Assembly (NCBI RefSeq): GCF_018403685.1
Contig: NZ_BOVK01000046.1
Location: forward strand, 1 to 45,382
DNA: 45,382 nt
Direction: 5' to 3'
Origin: Xylanibacillus composti
GTDB taxonomy: Bacteria; Bacillota; Bacilli; Paenibacillales; K13
The notes beneath the pieces were generated by a model that was not told where the DNA came from, searched no databases, and was given only the letters and a program-made list of their open reading frames with translations. Position numbers and translations under genes: made by a program. This document shows positions 18,353 to 26,811 of this stretch, piece after piece. How positions within the stretch are numbered: position 1 is the stretch's first letter; each line of letters opens with the position of its first letter.

Positions 18353-18541
18353 TTAACAGCAGCCTACCTGGAAGGAGCCGCCGCCTCCTCCGCCATTCGT
18401 GCACCGATATGTGTAGTCGACTCTACGGCTCTTGTAAGGGCCGATATCATCGCACAAGTACCAGGAGCAGTAAGCGCTGGAGTACGTAATGTTTGTAGCG
18501 CTGCCGCCGTAACAGTTGAATACGGGACTGTACTGAGGCAT
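18353..18541 (-). CDS. Small six-cysteine peptide, candidate bacteriocin or RiPP precursor
   Basis: The peptide has 62 residues. ATG 18541 was chosen over an in-frame GTG at 18550 because AGGAGG lies exactly 8 nt upstream in a very strong AAAAAGGAGG site. It begins MPQYSPVFNCYGG and ends in six glycines followed by SFQVGCC. Cysteines are at 10, 25, 30, 47, 61 and 62; there are eight Tyr and two Trp-class aromatics near the centre (YCSWYLC). There is no signal peptide and no convincing double-glycine leader: the only GG (12-13) follows a Cys, and the exporter has no peptidase domain. This suggests a leaderless peptide with up to three disulfides, or one modified elsewhere. It is followed by a hairpin and then redox and export genes. 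I do not recognise the family; the bacteriocin idea rests on size, composition and context. Confidence 0.75.
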   Translation of the reverse strand: MPQYSPVFNCYGGSATNITYSSAYCSWYLCDDIGPYKSRRVDYTYRCTNGGGGGGSFQVGCC

Positions 18542-18788
18542 AAATTCCACCTCCTTTTTGGCTAAGAGTATCGTTCCGCACTATCATTGTATCACCCTCC
18601 ATTCACGCAGGAACATCCCTCCTCTGTTCTAGTTTTGCTTCAGCCATTCTGAAAGCGATGTTTTCCTTGCTCTCACCGGTTGCAGCAGGAACCGCAGCTC
18701 TTGCCGCTGCGCGCGAGCTCCATCATCAGCCAGCGCCTCTCGCACCCGTCTAAGCGCCTTCGATTCCCGAATCCTCAACGCCCATCGC

Positions 18789-19037
18789 TTAGTCCCCGCT
18801 CGTCGGGGCCGGCTCATCGTTGAGCAGATGCAGGATAAGGGATGCTTTCGACTTCACCCCAATCTTTCGATTGATGCTGCGAATATAGCTCCGTACGGTG
18901 TAGTGGCTGATGATGAGCTGATCGGCAATTTCCTTGCAAGAATAGTCCATAATCCAATAGACGGTCACTTCCAACTCTCTGGCTGTCAGCCTATGCTTCT
19001 TTAACCTTTCTTCGAAAAAGACAGCATCAAACCTCAT
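18789..19037 (-). CDS. Single-domain LuxR/GerE-type HTH regulator
   Basis: The protein has 82 residues from ATG 19037, preceded by GGAGG; an earlier in-frame start would read through the intergenic region. Nearly the whole protein is one LuxR-type helix-turn-helix: RLTARELEV (residues 16-24), then CKEIADQLIISHYTVRSYIR (34-53) and INRKIGVKSKASL. It has no receiver or ligand domain, so it resembles GerE-type stand-alone regulators. It lies 72 bp after the glycan operon and 247 bp before the six-cysteine peptide gene. Control of the peptide cassette is the natural guess. That 238-bp gap (18551-18788) also holds a weak TACAAT -10-like element near 18585 and no good -35. Confidence 0.85.
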   Translation of the reverse strand: MRFDAVFFEERLKKHRLTARELEVTVYWIMDYSCKEIADQLIISHYTVRSYIRSINRKIGVKSKASLILHLLNDEPAPTSGD

Positions 19038-19109
19038 GACACCTACCTCCCTCCTATTCGGAGCAAGCAGGCCGCCAGACGGCTGATACGCCAATCAGGA
19101 GCGAATGCG

Positions 19110-20150
19110 TCACTTCAGCTCGAGGTTGACAACCATCGCCTTGTGGTCGGACAATCGCACATCATGAATCATGTCATACGTGTGAACCTCCACATGGTCG
19201 TTGTAGAAAAAATGGTCGATCCGCCACCAGAATCGCCCGCCGGGGCGCGCCCAGGATGTCGGAAACAAATCTGTAGAATGGCGGATCGCATGATTCAGCG
19301 ATCCCGTCATCTCATCCAGATCGGTCATCAGCACGGTGGTATTCAGGTCTCCGGTCACGATGACCGGATAGGCCTGTTCCTGCTCCACATAACGCCTGAT
19401 TTCCTCAAACCCCTGCAAGCGCAGCGCATGCCTTTCCTTCACATAGTTCCAGAAAATCGGTGAAATCAAACTGTTGCCCAGATCGACATGCGGTCTCAGA
19501 TGCACATTCACAATAACCAGCTCTTTGTCTTCAACCTGCACCCTTGCCATCATGACCTGCTTGGAGGCACCCAGCTCGTAATGCATCACCGGGTATTTGC
19601 TTATGATGACGAATTCGTATTCGGTGACGACATGGTAACCGGGAAAGTTCGCGACGATCTCGTCGTATCGGTCAATCAGCAAGGGCTGCCAGTTATCGTT
19701 GTATTCGTACTCGCTCAGGATGTAAATATCCTGATCCTGGTCGCGCAGGAACGCATACATGTCGATCTGATCGTACTGGTCCCAAAACTCGGTGTTCCAC
19801 GACAGCACTTTCAAGCCCGCAGCATCCGTACTTTTCCAGGCGTTGACCGGTGCGGCCAGATTCACATCCATCCTCGGGAACCAAATGAGAAGCAGCAGCG
19901 CCGCATATAGGAAAAACACCCCCTTCCGCTTGGCCCGGATAGCCAGCATGGCTGCCATAACCGGGACCAGCATCAAAAGCATCGGGGGCACGCTCCCCGC
20001 CACATTCCACCAGGCATACTTCCCAATAACCCACACATGAAGAATCAAGGATAGCGCAAGCATGGTCAAGGCCGCGCCATGGCGCCAATTCATGAAGGCA
20101 AATGCCAGCCTGCTCTTGGTCGCAGTTCCTGTCTCCGTATAAGCTTGCAT
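19110..20150 (-). CDS. Membrane-anchored endonuclease/exonuclease/phosphatase-family hydrolase
   Basis: The protein has 346 residues. Three N-terminal membrane helices (about 28-105) precede an EEP-fold domain facing outward or at the membrane. The metal and catalytic signatures are complete: LSWNTEFW, the E of ILSEYEY, VIVTGDLNTT, WWRIDHFFY and the final LSDHKAMVV. EEP enzymes cleave phosphodiester or phosphomonoester bonds in nucleic acids, lipids or inositol phosphates. With membrane helices and a surface-glycan operon around it, a lipid-linked or glycan phosphate is more likely than DNA. It starts 12 bp after the aminotransferase and is the last gene of that operon. The substrate is unknown. 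Confidence 0.85.
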   Translation of the reverse strand: MQAYTETGTATKSRLAFAFMNWRHGAALTMLALSLILHVWVIGKYAWWNVAGSVPPMLLMLVPVMAAMLAIRAKRKGVFFLYAALLLLIWFPRMDVNLAAPVNAWKSTDAAGLKVLSWNTEFWDQYDQIDMYAFLRDQDQDIYILSEYEYNDNWQPLLIDRYDEIVANFPGYHVVTEYEFVIISKYPVMHYELGASKQVMMARVQVEDKELVIVNVHLRPHVDLGNSLISPIFWNYVKERHALRLQGFEEIRRYVEQEQAYPVIVTGDLNTTVLMTDLDEMTGSLNHAIRHSTDLFPTSWARPGGRFWWRIDHFFYNDHVEVHTYDMIHDVRLSDHKAMVVNLELK

Positions 20151-20162
20151 CTTCGCCTCCCC

Positions 20163-21575
20163 TTATCCTTTCAATTTCTTCATATAGCTGAAGCCGACCG
20201 TCCACAGGCTGCTGCCCAGCACCTGCTTCAGCGCCTCGATAAACTGATCCACGTGCTCCTTGCGGATGATCAGGCTGGGCGTAATGAGGAGCTGCGCGGA
20301 ATCATGCGGCGGCGTAAAGGTCAGGATGTTATGCTCCTGGAACAGCTTCGTAATGATCGCTCCGGTCACGAATTTCTCCATCGCCTCGGAGCCGGTGCTC
20401 GAAATCATGCGCAGCAGCTTCTCGGTCTTGGACTTGAACTTGATGCAGCACAGAAGGCCGACCCCGCGCACTTCCGCAACGAGGTCCGAGTATTCTCGCT
20501 GCACCTCCTCCAGGCGATGCAGCAGGTAAGCGCCCATTTCCTCTGAATTCTCCACAAGTCTTTCGTCTTGAATAATTTGCAGCACTTCCAGGGATGAGAC
20601 GATCTCCTCTCCATAGCCGTTGTAGGTCGTCGAGTGCAGCGTTGCCTCATTCATCTTGGCGTATGCCTTGTTATAAATGGACGGACGGGTAATGAAGCCG
20701 GCGAAGGTGGCCTTGCCTCCCCCGAACGCCTTCGAGAAGGAGCAAATATCGGGACTGACGCCGTGGTGCTCGAAGGCGAACATCTTCCCGGTACGACCGA
20801 AGCCGGTGTAAATTTCATCGAAGATCAGCGCAATGTCATATTGGTCGCACAGCTGACGCACCTGTTGGAAGTAGCGGCTGTCCGGCTTCACGACGCCCTC
20901 CGTGCGGATCGCCTCGACGATGAAGGTGCCGACCCGGCTTACGCCTTTGCGAATCAGATTCGATTCCACCAGCTCGCGCAGCGCTTCGAAATCGCCGTAC
21001 TTCACCATGTGGCAATTTTCCAGCTTGTTGAAGTGATGATTTTGATGCTGCTCAGAGCCGGACACCGTCAAGGTCGCGTGGGTCTTGCCGTGGAACGAAA
21101 TGTCCGTGAATGCGACCATCTTGCGCTCCGGTCCCGCGTATTTCTGCGCCAGCTTCATCGCGCCTTCGTTGGCTTCGGCTCCGCTGTTGCAGAAGAAGAC
21201 TATTTCCAGATCCTCCGGAAAAATGAGCGATAGATTGTGGCATAACGCACCTTGATAGGGGGAGGGGAAAAACTTCCACGTTTCCAGCCCTCTGCGCTCT
21301 CCCCATTTGCGGCGCGCCTCGATGATGCGCGGATGGTTGTGTCCGGCGACTAGCACGCCCACATGACCGGTCATGTCCAGAATTTCGCGACCGTCATTGA
21401 GTGTAATGTGCATCCCTTCCGCCCGAACCGGTATCGCATCGGCAAAGCCGAGCATGGACAGCATCTTCCCCAAGTTTTGGCCGATATGCTTCTTGAACAG
21501 CCGCAGATTCTCCTCTTCCGTCATGGCATCTGCGTCTTCAACGGTTAAAAAACGATAGCCTTGTACTGTTTGCAT
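20163..21575 (-). CDS. Class III PLP-dependent aminotransferase
   Basis: The protein has 470 residues from ATG 21575 (GGGGGA 7 nt upstream); an ATG at 21590 sits too close to its ribosome binding site. It shows class III (ornithine/glutamate-semialdehyde type) hallmarks: MTGHVGVLVAGHNHP, FFCNSGAEANEGAMK for PLP phosphate binding, FDEIYTGFGRTG with the PLP-contacting Asp (about 253), and SFSKAFGGG with the PLP lysine (about 282). The substrate is not readable: class III enzymes act on omega-amines, keto acids or semialdehydes, and nucleotide-sugar aminotransferases belong to another family. Its place among glycosyltransferases suggests an amine-bearing substituent on a glycan or lipid carrier. 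Part of the 19110-26811 operon. Confidence 0.9.
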   Translation of the reverse strand: MQTVQGYRFLTVEDADAMTEEENLRLFKKHIGQNLGKMLSMLGFADAIPVRAEGMHITLNDGREILDMTGHVGVLVAGHNHPRIIEARRKWGERRGLETWKFFPSPYQGALCHNLSLIFPEDLEIVFFCNSGAEANEGAMKLAQKYAGPERKMVAFTDISFHGKTHATLTVSGSEQHQNHHFNKLENCHMVKYGDFEALRELVESNLIRKGVSRVGTFIVEAIRTEGVVKPDSRYFQQVRQLCDQYDIALIFDEIYTGFGRTGKMFAFEHHGVSPDICSFSKAFGGGKATFAGFITRPSIYNKAYAKMNEATLHSTTYNGYGEEIVSSLEVLQIIQDERLVENSEEMGAYLLHRLEEVQREYSDLVAEVRGVGLLCCIKFKSKTEKLLRMISSTGSEAMEKFVTGAIITKLFQEHNILTFTPPHDSAQLLITPSLIIRKEHVDQFIEALKQVLGSSLWTVGFSYMKKLKG

Positions 21576-21629
21576 GAACAGTTCCCCCATTCCTCTTATG
21601 GTTTTGCCTCGTTTGGCCTGCCTGCCAGC

Positions 21630-22673
21630 TTAGAAAAAAATTTTGGCCAGCTTCAGAATGCCTTGGTTCCATACCGCATTGTTGCTGTTCCCCTGCTGCC
21701 TGCTGCTGTCCCGGTTCGCCAAGTACCAATGGTAATTCCGCACCAACGCCTCCTGGTTGGAGTAGCGCGGACGGTAGCCAAGCTGGCGCTCCGCCTTCTC
21801 AATCGACACATAATAATTCCGGTTCAGCTTCAGGTACAGGCGCTTGTAGAAGGGCGACAGCTTGAGCTTCTCCAGCACGCCCAGCACGGCCATCATCGGC
21901 TTCGCCGGCAGGCTGATGATCCGCTTCCCGTGTCCAGCCGCGTCCAGCACGGCCTGATAATCCTGCTTCAGTGTCGTGAAATGCTTGGCGCCGATATTGA
22001 ACAAATCGTTCACCTGATCAGGGTCGCCGCACATCGCAAGCTCAATCGCCTGGCACAAATCCTCCACATCGAGCAGCTGGTACTGGTTCTGCCCCTTGCC
22101 AAGCATCGGGAAATGCCGCCCTTCCTGCGCCCACTCGTACAAGATGCCGAACGTGCCAAGCCGGTAAGGACCGATGAACGACCGGGGCCGCAGCACCGTG
22201 ACACACTTCCCCTTGCCGCGCCATTCGGCGCACAGCTTCTCGGCCGCAATTTTCCCTTTGTTGTACGGATCGTACGGCTTCACTTCGTCATCCTCATAGA
22301 TGGGGGATTTCTCCGGCACGCCGTATACGGAGGTGGAGGAGATGTAGACGAAACGTGACACCTTCTGGCGGAACGCCTCTTCCATCAGCGTCTTCGTGCC
22401 ATTAATGATAATGTCGTAAATCTCATGATCCGGATAGGAGGGCGAAGCGGAGGCCGTGTGGACGACCATGTCAACGCCCCGCATTACAGCCGCTGCCTCC
22501 TCTGCGTTCCGGATATCCCCCTGACGGGCTTCATAATCGCGCGCCAATTCGGCGCTCTGCACTTGATCGAACAACACAAGCTCGTAGTCATTGCGGTGAC
22601 GCTTGGCCAAGTATTCGACCAAATTGCGTCCCAACACGCCGTTGCTGCCGGTAATCAACACTTTTTTCTTCAT
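21630..22673 (-). CDS. NAD-dependent epimerase/dehydratase (extended SDR)
   Basis: The protein has 347 residues. The N-terminal Rossmann motif G9-S-N-G12-V-L-G15 binds NAD(P). D53 lies in QGDIRNAE, and catalytic residues S112-S113 and Y137-x3-K141 (YNKGK) are in place, so it should be active. These enzymes usually act on nucleotide-activated or polyprenyl-linked sugars (4-epimerisation, dehydration or reduction). It starts 4 bp after the preceding glycosyltransferase. With the phosphoribosyltransferase-type UbiA in the same operon, a role in altering a lipid-linked pentose is possible but unproven. The C-terminal 50 residues (from RYSNQEALVRNYHWY) are typical of the family. Confidence 0.9.
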   Translation of the reverse strand: MKKKVLITGSNGVLGRNLVEYLAKRHRNDYELVLFDQVQSAELARDYEARQGDIRNAEEAAAVMRGVDMVVHTASASPSYPDHEIYDIIINGTKTLMEEAFRQKVSRFVYISSTSVYGVPEKSPIYEDDEVKPYDPYNKGKIAAEKLCAEWRGKGKCVTVLRPRSFIGPYRLGTFGILYEWAQEGRHFPMLGKGQNQYQLLDVEDLCQAIELAMCGDPDQVNDLFNIGAKHFTTLKQDYQAVLDAAGHGKRIISLPAKPMMAVLGVLEKLKLSPFYKRLYLKLNRNYYVSIEKAERQLGYRPRYSNQEALVRNYHWYLANRDSSRQQGNSNNAVWNQGILKLAKIFF

Positions 22674-22677
22674 CGCT

Positions 22678-23676
22678 CTACTCCCCGTATTTGTATTTCA
22701 TCCGGAATTGCCGGCTGGTGGCGAAATTGAAGAAGCCCCGCACGAAGCCCCAGAACACGACCGCCGTAATCGCCCAATGCATGGCAATGAAATACAGGGT
22801 GAACAACAGGCCGCGCTCCTTCCTCACGAACAGGTATTGGCCCGCATCGGTAAGCAGAAATACGAGCACGCATGCGAGGAACCCCCATAGCATGGACGCT
22901 TCGACCAGTGCCAGCGGCAGCAGCAGCGTGCTCAGCCCGACGAACAGCATGCCTATGCCTCGCAGCGGTGTTTCGAAGCCCTTGGTCGGCTTTTTGCGAT
23001 GGAAGTAGAAGGGCACCCGCTGCCTGGCCCGTTCGTGCATTTTCCTGGCAAGCTTGCGGAATTCGTCCTCGTCGTCGTGATAGCCCATCACCTTGCTGGT
23101 AAGCAGCAGCCTGTACTTCTCATTCAACCGGTGGCCGAACTCAATATCTTCCGAATTGTTCAGCCGGCGGTCGAAGCCGCCCAGCTCCATGAATACAGAC
23201 TTGCGCACCGCACCCAATGAGAAGAAGCCCGCCGTGACATAGCCTTCTGAGCTCTTGCGCCAATAGTAGCCTTGCAGCGTGCGGTATTCCTCGAACAGGC
23301 TGTCCCGGAACAGCGCTTCCTTCGCATAGATGCCGCATACGGAACCCAGCGTCGGGTCCTCCTCGAAGGCCGTTACCGTATTGGCAAGCGCGTCCTCGAA
23401 CAAGGCGACATCGCTGTCCAGGAAGAAGACGATTTCCCCCTTGGCCTCCGCCGCGCCGAGATTGCGTGCGGCGGACACGCCATTATTCCTCGTCTGAATT
23501 AGCCGGCACGGATACTGCTTCGCGATCTCCACAGATTCGTCTGTGCTGCCATCGTCAATGACGATGACCTCGAAATGCTTGTACGTCTGATGCTGCAGCG
23601 CCTCAAGGCAACGCGGCAGCGTCTTGGCATAGTTGTAATTCGGAATGACAACGGAAACGAATGGCTGATCATGCAT
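22678..23676 (-). CDS. GT2 glycosyltransferase with C-terminal membrane helices
   Basis: The protein has 332 residues from ATG 23676, with AGGAGG 8 nt upstream; longer in-frame starts overlap the previous gene and were rejected. The GT-A fold is clear: VSVVIPNYNYAKTL, DDGS (41-44) for nucleotide-sugar binding, the metal-binding D-S-D (87-89), and NNSEDIEFGHRL holding the ED catalytic-base motif. Two or three hydrophobic segments fill residues 225-320, so it is membrane-bound and probably works on a lipid-linked acceptor. It is one of two GT2 enzymes in the operon, each with a different C-terminus. Sugar and linkage cannot be read from sequence. Confidence 0.92.
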   Translation of the reverse strand: MHDQPFVSVVIPNYNYAKTLPRCLEALQHQTYKHFEVIVIDDGSTDESVEIAKQYPCRLIQTRNNGVSAARNLGAAEAKGEIVFFLDSDVALFEDALANTVTAFEEDPTLGSVCGIYAKEALFRDSLFEEYRTLQGYYWRKSSEGYVTAGFFSLGAVRKSVFMELGGFDRRLNNSEDIEFGHRLNEKYRLLLTSKVMGYHDDEDEFRKLARKMHERARQRVPFYFHRKKPTKGFETPLRGIGMLFVGLSTLLLPLALVEASMLWGFLACVLVFLLTDAGQYLFVRKERGLLFTLYFIAMHWAITAVVFWGFVRGFFNFATSRQFRMKYKYGE

Positions 23677-23702
23677 GCATAAATCCTCCTTCCACGATTC
23701 GG

Positions 23703-24560
23703 TCATGACTTGCCGACAAGCACGTTCTTCTCCTGCACAACCTGACGGTTGTAGCGCAGACCGAACAGCTTGTGCCTGACGTAGAAAATGGCAAGCAGCA
23801 GGACAATGGCGTCCTTTCTGTACTTGCGAATCATATAGGCCAGATTGCGCGCCGATTCCTTCCTCCGCTGCCGCAGGTCAAAGTTGCTGTCATGCATGAG
23901 ATGATAGTTGACGATGGCGTCATCCTTGCGGAACGGAATGCCCTGCTTCGCAAGGCGGATGCCAAGATCCAGATCCTCGTGTCCCCAGCCTTGAAAATTC
24001 GTGTCGAAGCCGCCAATCTGCTCCAGGCAGCTGCGGTCTACAGAGACATTGCCCGTATAGAACAACAGCCATCGCAAGGAGCTCTTCATGCTGACGGGCA
24101 GTGTTTTGTACATTTCGAGCTTCGTCATTCTCTCCCGCACTGCATCCGGATTGCGCCGAACGCGACCCAACACGTACAGGTGATCCAGCTCCTTCTCCGA
24201 GTACAAGACATCGGTCCTCTTGCCAAGCAAGACGCACGGCTCCCGATGGCCCTCGATATGTCTGCGCACGAAATCCGCGGCAGGCACCCGGTCGTCGTCA
24301 ACGAAGATGACGATATCCCCCTTCGCCTGAGCCAGACCCAAATTTCTGGCGGCGGCTCGGCCTACATTGTGCTCGCTAATCACGATGACAGGCTGGAAGC
24401 CGAACGAGCTTTGCTTGAACTGCTCTATGGTTGTCTTCGAGCAGCCGTCGAAGACGATGATGACCTCGACATCGGCGCCAACTTGCGATTCCAGCGCGTG
24501 AAGCGTCAAGCGAAGCCTGGACAGCTTGTCCTTGGTTGGAATAATAATGCTGGCTTTCAT
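23703..24560 (-). CDS. GT2 glycosyltransferase (galactosyltransferase-like C-terminus)
   Basis: The protein has 285 residues. ATG 24560 overlaps the flippase stop (ATGA) and has AAGGAGG upstream. Family A glycosyltransferase: SIIIPTKDKLSRLRLTL, VIIVFDGCS, NVGRAAARNLGLAQAKGD, the metal-binding DDD (88-90), and the F..WGHEDLDLG motif typical of the galactosyltransferase C-terminal region, which carries the catalytic base. There is no membrane helix, so it is a peripheral cytoplasmic enzyme. It lies between the flippase and the second glycosyltransferase and likely adds one sugar of the repeat unit or cap. The donor is unknown. Confidence 0.92.
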   Translation of the reverse strand: MKASIIIPTKDKLSRLRLTLHALESQVGADVEVIIVFDGCSKTTIEQFKQSSFGFQPVIVISEHNVGRAAARNLGLAQAKGDIVIFVDDDRVPAADFVRRHIEGHREPCVLLGKRTDVLYSEKELDHLYVLGRVRRNPDAVRERMTKLEMYKTLPVSMKSSLRWLLFYTGNVSVDRSCLEQIGGFDTNFQGWGHEDLDLGIRLAKQGIPFRKDDAIVNYHLMHDSNFDLRQRRKESARNLAYMIRKYRKDAIVLLLAIFYVRHKLFGLRYNRQVVQEKNVLVGKS

Positions 24561-25903
24561 AATGAGCGATCCTCCTTTTGCCATTCTGTCAAGGATGGCT
24601 GATGATTGTGCTCCTCCCGCAAGCGGTCTTTGCCATACTGCAAGCGAATGACGACAATGAACATGCCAATCAGCACCAGCTGGGTAAGCAAAGAAGCGGC
24701 CATGGCCCCCGCTATCCCGTAGAGTTTCGTCAAATACACTGTTGCACCCAGCAGGAACGGCATCGGAATGCCCAGCACCTGCAGGCAGATCAGCGCCCCC
24801 TTCTTGCCCTCCACCGTAAAAATGGAGTTCATCACCCAGTACAAGAAGTGAAACCCGGTACCGATCGATACGAGCGCAACAAACGTCCAGTTCAGCGGGT
24901 ATTCGCTGCCGAACAAGAAGAGCAGTGTCACGCACAGCACGGCGTTGGCCAGCATGGCAGCCGGCAATATCAGCGGCGTCAGCTTCATCAACCGGCGATA
25001 CAGCATCAGCTTGTCCATCTGAGCGACTGTCGGCAGGAACACGACTGCGAATATTTCATGAAACAATAAATTGAAAAACATGCGGACATTGACCATGTAG
25101 ACAGAGTAAATGCCAACCTCGTAGCCGGAATAAAAGTAGTTGACGATAAAAATATCGCTCGTGAACAGCACCATCGACAGCCCCAAGCTGACCATATTGA
25201 TGCTGCCATAGCTGTAAATCTTCCTGGAGCTCTGCCAGGAGAAGCGGAAGCGTCGCACACTCATGCCCCGGTAAGCCAATACCGCGAACGTCAGGTGGTT
25301 AACCATAAGCGCCGCAATGAACAGGTAAAAGCTGCCGGAAAGCAGACAGGCCAACAGCACAATGACGAAGAAGAGTACAGTGCCAATCAATCTGGCCTTG
25401 CCAAGCAAGAAAAACTTCTCTTCCGCTCGCAGTATGGCATCGAACACCATGGAGATGTTGACGGAGATCGCGAACAGCACACTCCACAGCCATACGGCAG
25501 GCGACAAATTCAACCACTCCGCCAGCCTCATTCCCGGGAACAAGTACAGCAGGCTGCACGCCATAAGCAAAGCGGCATTCCATACAAAAACCGATCCAAT
25601 GAGCCGCCCCTGCTCTTCTGCGTTGCCAGCGGGCAAGTACTTCACAATGGCTACGTTCACACCGATCAACATAGGGATAATCAGGAAAAAACCGGCATTC
25701 TGAATGATGTTGATATCGCCGACCGCCACCACGCCGAAATAACGAGCCGCCGCCACAAGCCCCACCGCATTGAGGACGGCTGCGGCGAAGCGAAACAGGA
25801 ATACGGTCCCGAGATTGCTGACGAAGCGCTTGACCTGGGCATTGGACGCTATATCCCGAAGGCGCGACTGCATGTCGCGGATGACCGGTACATGCATTTT
25901 CAT
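24557..25903 (-). CDS. Polysaccharide flippase, MATE/Wzx-like (MOP superfamily)
   Basis: The protein has 448 residues with about 12-14 hydrophobic helices across nearly its whole length. It has the usual opening of this family: a short basic N-terminus then VSNLGTVFLFRFAAAVLNAVGLVAAARYFG, described here only in parts (FLFRFAAAVLN, AARYFGVVAVGD). Such proteins move lipid-linked oligosaccharides from the inner to the outer face of the membrane. It overlaps the UbiA stop by ATGA and the next glycosyltransferase by ATGA, so all three are translationally coupled. The charged tail (LREEHNHQPSLTEWQKEDRS) is cytoplasmic. No polymerase gene is visible in the operon. Confidence 0.88.
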   Translation of the reverse strand: MKMHVPVIRDMQSRLRDIASNAQVKRFVSNLGTVFLFRFAAAVLNAVGLVAAARYFGVVAVGDINIIQNAGFFLIIPMLIGVNVAIVKYLPAGNAEEQGRLIGSVFVWNAALLMACSLLYLFPGMRLAEWLNLSPAVWLWSVLFAISVNISMVFDAILRAEEKFFLLGKARLIGTVLFFVIVLLACLLSGSFYLFIAALMVNHLTFAVLAYRGMSVRRFRFSWQSSRKIYSYGSINMVSLGLSMVLFTSDIFIVNYFYSGYEVGIYSVYMVNVRMFFNLLFHEIFAVVFLPTVAQMDKLMLYRRLMKLTPLILPAAMLANAVLCVTLLFLFGSEYPLNWTFVALVSIGTGFHFLYWVMNSIFTVEGKKGALICLQVLGIPMPFLLGATVYLTKLYGIAGAMAASLLTQLVLIGMFIVVIRLQYGKDRLREEHNHQPSLTEWQKEDRSL

Positions 25904-26811
25904 AATGCCATCACATTAAGTCCGAACATGACCGCCCAAAGCAGCATGATCAGCACCGTGGGCTTGTCCCGCAGCAGGACCAATTCAGGACTCTCGCCAT
26001 ACTCGGTGCGGTTGGTCAAGTACTGGTAGCGGAAGATGCCGTACAGCACCATCGGGATCGTCACAATCATGTGCTTGGAGTCCGACTCATAAATAATGAA
26101 GAATGAATAAGTAATCACCGTACAGGAGGTGAGCATCGGAATCATCTCGTTGATCAGTCCGATAGAATATTGGCTTAAATTTTTGCGATGTGCCGTCGAA
26201 TCCTCCTTCAGCAGCAGCAGCTCCTTCTTGCGCTTGTTCACCCCCAGGAACAATGTCAGGAACGCGACGCTGAGCAGAAGCCACAGAGATATCGCAGCGC
26301 CTGCGATCAGGATGCCGGATAGCGCCCGCAGCACGAAGCCGGAGGAAATAATGATGACATCGACGAACACGTAATGTTTCAATTTGAATGAATACAAGAG
26401 ATTCAATAAGAAGTAGGAGGAGAGTGTAAAGCCGAAGTAAACGTTTAACCGGAAAGACAAGAAGAGAATGGTGGCACTAAGCAAGATTGCCGCAATCGCA
26501 GCATGAGCGGCCTTCACCTGTCCGGACGGCAGCGGACGATTGCGCTTCACTGGATGAAGCCGGTCTTTTTCAATATCCACCACATCATTGATCATGTATA
26601 CGGAGCTGGATATGCCGCAGAACAGGAAGAACGCAAAGACCGCTTGCTGCACCATAATGAAATCCACACTGTCCAGCGCTAGCAGGAGACCCGCGAAGAC
26701 AAAAATGTTCTTCGACCACTGACGCATGCGAAAAAGCTTAAGGAAATGCTTAAATCCCGTGACTTTTACCATCAGCATATGATTGACCTTCTGCGTAAAA
26801 TGCACAAACAT
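25900..26811 (-). CDS. UbiA-family prenyltransferase, polyprenyl-phosphate phosphoribosyltransferase type
   Basis: The protein has 303 residues; AGGTGA lies 7 nt before ATG 26811. About eight or nine membrane helices. The first Asp-rich motif is N75-D-V-V-D79-I-E-K-D83-R-L-H-P-x-K followed by RPLPSG, and the second lies in LGVNKRKKELLLL. This pattern fits the decaprenyl-phosphate phosphoribosyltransferase branch (mycobacterial Rv3806c type) better than quinone or heme UbiA enzymes. That branch moves 5-phosphoribose from PRPP onto polyprenyl phosphate, giving a precursor for furanose donors. It heads an operon of flippase, glycosyltransferases and epimerase, which fits lipid-linked pentose for a surface glycan. 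No promoter I trust was found in 26812-27103. Confidence 0.87.
   Translation of the reverse strand: MFVHFTQKVNHMLMVKVTGFKHFLKLFRMRQWSKNIFVFAGLLLALDSVDFIMVQQAVFAFFLFCGISSSVYMINDVVDIEKDRLHPVKRNRPLPSGQVKAAHAAIAAILLSATILFLSFRLNVYFGFTLSSYFLLNLLYSFKLKHYVFVDVIIISSGFVLRALSGILIAGAAISLWLLLSVAFLTLFLGVNKRKKELLLLKEDSTAHRKNLSQYSIGLINEMIPMLTSCTVITYSFFIIYESDSKHMIVTIPMVLYGIFRYQYLTNRTEYGESPELVLLRDKPTVLIMLLWAVMFGLNVMAL

Noticed and set aside
18353-18541. Double-glycine leader at residues 12-13 of the six-Cys peptide
   Set aside because: The leader would be only 13 residues with a Cys at -4, lacks the usual hydrophobic pattern, and the exporter has no C39 peptidase domain.
18629-18817. A 62-codon Arg-rich ORF on the minus strand between the GerE-like regulator and the peptide gene
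   Set aside because: It overlaps the regulator by 29 bp, has no ribosome binding site and has the Arg-rich composition of an out-of-frame reading. A peptide-cassette role cannot be excluded but is not supported.
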